The notes below the pieces were generated by a model that did no database searches, was not told the DNA's origin, and saw only the letters and a program-made list of their open reading frames with translations. The position numbers were made by a program, and so were the translations under genes. Shown piece by piece: positions 34,901 to 44,800 of a DNA stretch of 64,000 nt. Each line of letters opens with the position of its first letter. The stretch's first letter is position 1. Source of the DNA: Acanthopleura granulata (lineage: Eukaryota; Mollusca; Polyplacophora; Chitonida; Chitonidae); NCBI GenBank assembly GCA_016165875.1, contig JABBOT010000033.1, forward strand, positions 1,035,357 through 1,099,356, written 5' to 3'.

Positions 34901-37900
34901 ATTTTCGCAAATGTTCCACACTATAAATATGGTACATTAATAAAACCTCCCTTAGAATTCAAATATTATATTTGTTAAGGCATTTCATTCTACCCAAGAA
35001 AGTTGTACACGAGAATAAAGTGAAGTATTTATGTACATTGTTTGCATCGATGCATTAAATGACACAGACCTCAGTTGTCTATTTATTATTTAATTATTAC
35101 TTTCCTTTCACACATTATATCAATGCCTATACAAACATCTCAAACAAGTCCCACTGTTAAAAAAAAAAAAAAGGAAAGAAAAGAACAGATAAAACAAACG
35201 ATGATGACAGCAAGGCCGTTTCATCGGCCATATCTGTCACGAATCGATAGCGGAAGTAGCCCGATCGCCCCAGTGCGCGTCTCCGCAAACAGAGCGGAAG
35301 AAGGGTTCTGCCATTTGCACTCGATGACCCCTGCGTGAGAATCCAGGAGAATTCCACTTTGGGTTGACAGATTGAAGACTTCTGCCAACTTAATGCCTCG
35401 GCTTCCTCTACCGAGACACTTTAGAAATCCCCTACTAAAAGGTCCTCTTTGACATGTAACACCCGAAATCCCTCCCTCAATGTCCTTACTGCAAACTTAC
35501 TTCGATGGCCTCCAAACATTTCGGAAATTTCAACAATGATAATCTGCGCATTGAGAATACTTTTAGTTTTCATTCGACGCGTTGGGGTGAGGGTGGGGGT
35601 GGGGTATCGGTGTAAAAATGCACATAGCAATACTGTACTGTTTTCAGCGTTAATGGAAAACATTCCATTCTGAAACCTTCTAAAAACGTATGGAATTTAT
35701 AAATTGATACGAAAGATGCACCCAGTTAAGGCTATAATACTTCTGTACGGCAGCACGAAATAGGCAGTACAAAGTCATAACGCAGTAGTGAGGAATATAC
35801 ACTGGTACTACATGCGCTATAATGAAAAGACACAATTTATTACAAAAGAAAACACTGTACAAGAAGAGCCATTACAGTTATATACATAGCAAAACATTTT
35901 ATTACATAAGGCAACATTGTGATAATTATTTTATTACAGAAAAAAAGAGAATGGTAAAGGAAAAAATAATCTTATCGTATGTAGGGATAAAATGAAAACA
36001 GTAGTCTGAGATATATATGTATATCTGTTCTTGGCTGTAATAGTTTCTTTTTGCCCAGCCACATTGCTGTCTTTTTTTAAACTTTCTTTAAGGGGCTAAG
36101 ACAAAAAGCCACATGTCTCCAAACAAATGCTGCCTCGGAGCTTAAACAAACACGGGAGATGATAGGTTTGCGTAAACCGCGCGTGAGCCGCGTTTACGGG
36201 GGGAAAGATTTGGGGTGAAGTTTGTATAAGATTACACGAATTCGTCGTCTCTTTTCTTCTACGTTCAACGACCGTGTTTCAAACCTGTTGACATCAGACA
36301 CGCCTTGAACAAGAGGCCTTATATATCTCGCAGGGATGAGGCAAGAAAAATCAAAACAGTTCTAAACTAGGACTTAAAGAGAGAGTTGAGCGACCTCATA
36401 TAATATATAAATGTTGATCTTCGGTAGACCCGAGTACGGGCGGCTCAGCCCCAGCTTCCTGGGCGGAACGATCGAGCACACCGGGCGACCGTATCACGGA
36501 TTGACCTCCGTGCTCGCAAACACGCCGTCGTACATGTCTATCCCTACGTCTCTAATACCTTTTCACTTCTTCAAAAGGGGTTCGGCTAATCACTGGCTAC
36601 GAGTGAAATCTGTCCCCTAAACCATAGACAGAAAACCCTCATTTCGCCAAAAGGGAAAGGGTTCTTTGAAGTAGAAGTAGGAACTGAACTCCGGCTTCTG
36701 GTTGACATTTGATCGCCCAAAGTCTGAGCCGGCGTTCATTCACTTTACTCTCAAGAGCTAAGTCCGCGGCCCATTTTTAAAGCCCTCGTTTCAGGTCGTG
36801 TTTTTTGTTTATCTTCGCTTTCTCGCTCTTTGAAAAAGAAAAAAAAAAAAAAAAAACACAAAGTAGCAAATGTGCAAGCCTTTGAAAATTAGAAACGACT
36901 TGCGTAACTGTTTACTGCACAGGAAGACTTCAATTAACGCATTCTTCGAGACATGTATCTATACCCAGCCTACATATATTACATAAGATATCTACGCATA
37001 AACATACCATGTCATACATACAAAGAAAAACAATGTCTAGGCCTATATAACTGTAACAGGGTGAAATATGAGCGCCATCTACTCCCAATCTGGTGGGAAT
37101 TTCCCACTCTAGTGGTAAAGGCGTGGATTCGAAATCCAGAGATCGCTGGTTCAAATCCCCAATTGGTTATCCTGGAAACATATATCTATATTGCCTATTA
37201 CCTATTAAACGCGACATGTATATACGGTATGATTTGAGACAATCTAACGTTTTCCACAAACACATACAGAGTTCATAATTTCTAAATCTGCAAATGTAAG
37301 GCGAAAAATCATTCCAATATATGTTGTTTTCTTTAATTCTTGTACTTTAGTGATACATATATAGGTCCCATTAAGCGATACCTGGATTAGAACTTTCAAC
37401 TACAAAGAAACATACCTGCGGGATTACGCATATAAAACAATATACCTCAGGAATCTGTATAAACATAGAAGTCGGTGTGATTGGGGCGTAGGATTGGTGG
37501 GGGTGGGGGTATTAATCCTAGTCCGAAACCCAAAGAGACGCTTCAATGCAATTAAACGCTAGCTTCAAAGACAAGTTTTATTTTCTGTATCGGCGTTCGC
37601 ATATAAATGGTTATTTCTGGATATGTGTATGTATGTATACTGTTAGTGTCGGTTCATTTCTCTTGGTTTATGGCTACCCCAAAGCTTTTCATCAGCGAGA
37701 CTGGAGAACGTGATGCTTTCGGCTAGGTCGTAAAATACGCTGAATATATATCGTGCTACAGGGTGTCGAAGAAGGTATAAATGGGAGACCTCACCTCGTT
37801 TTGCCGACTTAATGGCCCCGACGTTTTGTGCAGCTCGAGGACGGCCGGTGGCTCGAAAATGCAGCCATGGTTGTTAATTCAGAGAGCTCATAAAAGAAAG

Positions 37901-38799
37901 CATGTTTTACTGCGCCCCTTTCGACGAGCAATTCATACCGCGGTGCTAAAGGCAGTCTTAGCTGGAGGCGCTCGGCGCGTCTCTGCCTCTCTTGTAAAGC
38001 TCAGACTCCCCAGGCGAGGGCCATAACATGTAGTGCCAGGCCTGGCGTTTGAACGACCGTATAGTTTACGATGGGTCATAAGCTCTTTGGGGAGGCGTAA
38101 AAACTATACTATACATGTGTGAGGCGGCATAAGTCAAAACTCAAACGTGGGGTGGGGTGGGTTAGGAGGAACATTGGAAAGGCAATAAACTCCGCCAAAT
38201 GGGTAGAGCCAACTGATGTTCTAGTTAGATGTAATACCTCCCCCTTTGATCCGCCGAGGGTGTGAAAGTCAGAGAGTGAGTGTGAAACAGGCGGGTCCAG
38301 GGTTGTCTCTAACAGGGAAAGAAATTAGACGCTGTATAGTATACAACATGAAAGGTTTTGCTTTTATATTTTGGCGAGTCACATAGCAATTCCACAGTTT
38401 ATAGTTACTTCTTTGCGGATCGTATATATACAAAGAGAAAAACCCTGTGGTGTAGATCCCTGGAGGTCGAGATAATAGGTTTATAAGAAACAATTCCAGT
38501 CCATGAAGGCCATCTTCTTTGGTGAAGACAGGAAATTCCTCTCAGCCTACATATACAGATATCGACCACGTGCTATCATGAAAAGTAAAGTCTTTTACCA
38601 CATATATCTGCGAATCATGAAGCATATGAAAAACTGTTCGATGCCCAATCCGTCCACGTACCCTAAATGTATCATCCATATACATGCTCACCGATATTTT
38701 ATCTATTTACAGCCTTATCCTATCTTTTGCATAATTTCGCAAACCGGATAATTTGATGTGTTTTGAGAATGGTATATGCATACTGTCTGTGCGCATATG

Positions 38800-38857
<58 letters not shown>

Positions 38858-41800
38858 TTTTTTTTTTATTTTTTTTTTTTTTCAAGATTCCATTCTAAAT
38901 TCGTCGTTCAAAGTGATTAATATACACATATTTTATATATGCACACAACCCGCCCACTCTGTGAACGCTTGGGCGCAAAGCCCATGCTATTATGGGGGCT
39001 TCCGTGGCTCAGTCGGTTAGTGCGCTATCGCAGCACAATGACCAGAAGCCTACCACCAATGAGGTCGATGTGAGTTCAAGACCAGCTCATGCTGGCTTCC
39101 TGTCCGGCCGTACGTGAGAAGGTCTGCCACCAACCTGCGGATGGTCGTGGGTTTCCCCCGGGCTCTTCCTAGTTCCTTCCCACCATAATGCTGGCCCCCG
39201 TGGTATAAGTGAAATATTCTTGAGTACGACGTAAAACACCAATCAAATAAATGAATAAATAAATCCATGCAATTATACTTTCCTATAATTCTTTAACATA
39301 CAACCATTACAATATGCAATAAGTTAACCAATTCCATCTTGTTGGATTTGAACTCCATATCTCAATATCTCAATATCTATTTCCTTCATGCATCTTTGTT
39401 TTCTTTTCTTTCTCAATAAGGAAGTATTTATTATGTATACTGCTCAACGCCGAATGTTGCCATAAAACGTATGTATTCATTTAAAGTTTCAAAGGGACAT
39501 ATATACAGATGGTTCTTCGTAACCCTAGGAGATGTATTCATTGTAACATAAAGCAGAGAAGGGGTGGTGAAGCTTGCAAAGTACCGCATACAATCAATTT
39601 ATCAATTTGCTACCAACACCCCCCACCCCACCCCTCATGCAGCCATCCGCAAAGTGAGGGCTACAGGAGTGCTGAATGGCACAATGCATTGTAACTTTAA
39701 ATGACACCGACATAATAAAAAAGATAACCCAAGGTGGTACAGCCTGTCTATTGTTACGGAAGCCCCTTGGGATCACACAGGCGGGCGATGTGCGTATAAT
39801 GTATACAGAATACAGGGTGCAATCTATCTTCCCTGGTGATACAGACGGCCAGCAGCTTCCTCTCAGATCCGCGAAAAGACAGGCCACTTCAAAGCCGGTA
39901 GATGGTGGAGTTTTATTGTCGGGCCATGCTGTTTACAATACTTTGCTAAGTGGATAGTTTTGTACTCCCAGCTTTACCGAAGCACTGAACAATTATCACA
40001 GACCTTTTAAAACCGTTTAGCTAAAATTGCTTTCACCCTTTATTTTTTATTCAATTGTACGCCTAGAATAATAGAGAGCCGTGGCTTTATAAAAACATCA
40101 CTCAAAAGACCGCCAGTCGTTTGATCAAGAATGGGAATTACGGACCAAAGCCCGTTTTATAGATACACAGCGGTTCAGTACATTACGTAATTAATCAATG
40201 GAATTTACTTATCTTCTTAAAACACGACCACTAAGTTGTTAGTGTAGTAAAACGGTGAAGCAGGGGTGAGAGGGACGATTGGGGGGGGGGGCACCATGCA
40301 CCGGGGGATAACTTCTCCACTTACAGACTTGATTTGAAAAGAGAGCAAGAAAATCCCATTTCTTTTGATCCACGTATAATGTCCTGTAAATTGGCTTAAA
40401 AATAATGCTACAATCATCAATGACGCAAGGCGCCACCACAATGATAGTCAAGCTGCTTGAATGGCGAATTCATTAGAAACACTAAAACGGGTGTGGTATA
40501 CAACAAGGATTAAAGCAATAAAATTAGCCCTGGGAGTTCATTGAAGCCGTTAACTTCTATTCGGCAAGTTGTCTAAAATGTGTGTGCTGGCACGGACAAT
40601 GTACATGCATGCTGCATGCAAGAAATGTGTGCCAAACGAAGTTCCCTGACTTCACGCAAGGTACATACATGTCAGCTGAAAAAAGAGGCTCAATTTGAAC
40701 CGTCATCCGTTGGCCTGAGACGACTGAATTTTGCTGCGTGGAACCGTAAATGCTTGCCTCATTGCCCGTGGGACATGTGTAAAATACGTCTGGACCATAA
40801 ACCAAACCCAAGAACCAACCACTGCCCGGCATGTGGACAGAAACAGGCCCCGTGTCTCCATGCAATAATCCCCCAGTTAAAACCAACCCACTCTCAATAA
40901 AGTTAATACCTAGTTGGGAAAGCATAGGATATTCAGTGAAAATATATAGACCTAACTGTCCTAGCTATCTAACTTGCGTTAGGGACAATCTCAAAGACAC
41001 GAAATATCCTTTAAATTGAACACTGAAAAGGTTGATAAAAGTCAAAAGCTCCAAACTCGAAACTGTTGCATTATTGATTGCATGTTTGGTGTAGTGCGGT
41101 GGACCGAGTGAATAAAGAGTAAATAGACCTATGAGACGAAGGGTGAGAGTTCAAACCAGAGTCGAGTCAAACCAAGACATTGGGAAATACACTGCAAGTA
41201 CTTTCCTGGGTGGGTATGAAACACAGTAAGGCGGCACAGACAAGATCATGGGGCCTATACAGGTCGGACTGGCGTTAGTGTAGGTTGTCACGACTGGTGT
41301 CTTCGACATGGAGTTGCAGTGAGGCAGCGCCTAAAATTAAAGCGGCATAGTAACAGGCTGCCAGGAGAAGACAACTCTCGTGATGTAACCGAAAAAAATG
41401 GTGAGAGCGATAAATGATTCATGTAGTTTACATATTACAGGGGAAATCAAGTAATATGTTGGTGTGATATACGGGAAATTAGAAAGAAAACTAAAAGAAT
41501 GTGAAAAGACATAGGTCATACAGTGCACATTCACGCCGGAGAAAGGGGGGGGGTGCTTAGTGCGGGTACATGAGAGCACCAATCTCAAACAAAACAAAGT
41601 ATTTATGTATGTATGGGGTCCTAATAGCGGGATGATATATCTGGCTGCACGTGGATGGGAAAAACATTAACATTAGGGTTACACAGCGCATATTTGAAAA
41701 CAAAAGTAAATTTAACCCGGAACTGTCACATAATATACCGCCTACCTTTTGGTGTGTACGTCTATAATACATATAGCGGAATGTCAGCTTGGATATAATG

Positions 41801-44800
41801 TTTACAGTTCACCAGATGTGTGCTTAGCAAGCCCTTTGAAGTTGGAACACCGTTATATACGCCTGGTATACCAAGACATTCCGCTCTTTGTAGCATAATA
41901 TACGCACGTGTACCGTCTTTAAGTGGTGTAATAACTCGTATATCATAACATTACACCATACATGAACGCAGATGGTATAAATATATATACCTACCTTCAA
42001 AAAAGCTTCCGTCATATCTGTTATTTGAGGGATGACGCATTGCACTGTCGTCGATTTAATGGAGTGGTCCGTTTCTTGTCATGAACAGCTCCGTTTCCGA
42101 TGACGAATTACCCGTAATCAGGAATGGATTAATCCGTCAGATCGACCATAACGCGATCCGTTATTCCTCAAATAACGCATATAAGAGAAGAATTTTTCTT
42201 GGAGAGTACATGATCTCCTCCCATGAGATTGCACATTTCCATGCATGTATAACTACATATACCATATATGACATAACTGTACTACATACGACATTGGTAT
42301 TATGTTTATGAAATACATATTATCGAGTTATTAATAGATCAATCTATTGATAAATCAATCAGGCGTATACATATATATATATATATATATATATATGCTT
42401 TATTAGTTTATCACAGGACTCTTGCTAGTCAAGTATTCTCGCGGCATCTGTCGAAAGTCCACTGTAGCTACACGTGACCCCTCCATGCTATTTCCGCTGC
42501 CGCTTTAAGTTGTAATTTTAGTTCTTACTTCCGGTTCCCCGAACAAACCGTACTTAAACATTTAATCAAATAAGCACATTATTTAAACCATTTGGTGGCT
42601 TCACAAAAGGAGGGACAGTCAGTTATGAAGTCTTCATTGGAAAGTATTTCCTTGTAGTACGATTCACGTGATTCCCTTGACGTGTGCATTTAATCGAATT
42701 AATTCTCCTAAGACACACTTGACCATCATGTCCTTCCCTACCCACAACCCGACCTACTCCCCAACCCCGCCCCCTCAGAGGCTGAGCTGATTAATTTTCC
42801 CATACCAGTTTGTTCCAGTTCACAACATTAGGCCATGATTTCGTGCCCAACTCGGACTATCTGAGTACACGAAACGCAATCCTATTACTTGTGTATATAT
42901 AACGATTTCCCATTAACAACCTATCTCCTTTCCCTCACCCCGCTCCCCTCTATCCCCGAACATCTCCCCCTTGGCCCTCCGTGGCGTTTCTATGTACCTG
43001 GCTATGAGTGACAGGGTATTACAGTAGGAATGTATCTAGACCGTCGGCTCTTCAACTGCGCATCCCTTTAGCACGGCCAGTCAATTTCATCTGGCGCGCT
43101 ATCAACCCCAGTGTGGCGGGTGAGAAGACGGGCTCGCGGTAATCGAAACCTCCGCGGTGTTTTATGACGGCCGCGACGGCGGAGACCCGTCGCGTCGCAC
43201 CAGGCCGAGCCAATCAAGGCGAGTAGAAGCCGCTACATAGCGCCGGCGTAACCTCAAGACACCGAAGGTGCAGAAAAAAATAAAAACAAAAAAAAAACAA
43301 CATCAAACTAATTTACCAGCGCTAGAGAAAGAAAAAGACAGTTAAAAAAAAACAAGATCATGCAACCGCCCAGAAGAGATTGAATATCACGCTATATAAT
43401 CTAGGGTATATATATTCTATTTGGGATTTCTGTTTGGGTTTCCTGCGTTCTTAATTGGCATGGCCGTTGAACATGTGTATAGATGTTATGTTATATATGT
43501 TATGCTTAAGTGCGACTCGGCGGACGACGACAACACGAAATCCATGTACACTGTACATGCAAATTAAGCGAATCAAATCTGGTGTCATCGCGATTTTAGG
43601 AATATACTGAGAATCAGTAGCTGTGTCATGAATGGCCTTTGGTGGAAATTGGTGGTGTGTGGCTACCCAATATACTGAAACATACTAGCTTAAGAAATAT
43701 GCCATATATACCTAATACATTTATATGATTATAGATAAAAATGTTAGTACACGTTTGGTTATGTACGGCCTTACGTTTGGAAATTTGCCAGATATAGGCC
43801 TACGTATATGATGCAGTTGTGAACTTTTCCACTGTAAACGGTGTTATTTACTAACAAATCAATTCATCTCTGGTTACGTTTTATTCGTCTGGATATTTTA
43901 CCTATACAGTCTCCGTGAATCTTGCTATTTACTATATATACCTCTTGAAACGGGAATTATTAACAATGGCAAATCCGCGTGTTTGAACGGTGTATCATAT
44001 ATAGGTCAAAGGTCGATGTCAAAGGTCATTTAAATGTAATACCGATAGATGTCGCTTCATATACACTTGTCCAGGTATGCATCAAGATTAGCTATTTTCC
44101 TTTACACGTAACCTAAGTGGTGTGTATGCCCAGTGTATTCAAAGGTCAAAATGTAAAATGCCTTCGGTGTGACTCAACTCGGGATAGAACCTGGGAGCCT
44201 TTGGCCTAATGCGAACTGAGAGTCGTTTGCCCTCTGTGAATGTATTGACAGCCCATATAAACGAAGCACAACGCACGTGCGCAGGTTACGGCTGTATATA
44301 AGAACATGCGTTGATTATAATTGCATAAATAAATGTAACAGCACAGTTGGCGCCTTCACGTGGCTTTGAAGTGATGTCTGGAAACCGTAATTCTTTATGG
44401 CTGTTAACTAAGAAGAAAAACAAAAGCTGCAGTAAAATGGAACGAAGTAAACAAGTGTATGTTGTGCCTCCGTTGTAAGGAAAGAGCTAAGGTTTTCTCG
44501 TGTAAAACGGATGGCAACTATTTCACGAGACGACAACAAAAGTAATCTTAGGCAGATTTCCTTTTCTCATGCAATGTTTCCCCAACCATGCAATGTCTCT
44601 CATATCATTCAGTGTCTCCCCCAACCATGCAATGTCTCTCACATCATGCAATATTTCTTGTAGTGCGCCATGTTTCTCCCAAACCATTCAGTGTTTCTTA
44701 TCTTGCAAAGTTTCCCATACTATGCATGCATTGCAATGTTTCACCTACCATTAAAATGTTTCTCATGCTATGCAACGTTTCTCCCACACCACCCAATTAA

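Noticed and set aside
40557..40925. 122-codon minus and 106-codon plus overlapping ORFs
   Set aside because: Both strands are open and no domain is seen. The sequence has a B-box-like CAATTTGAACCG and may be an old SINE, but the evidence was too weak to list.
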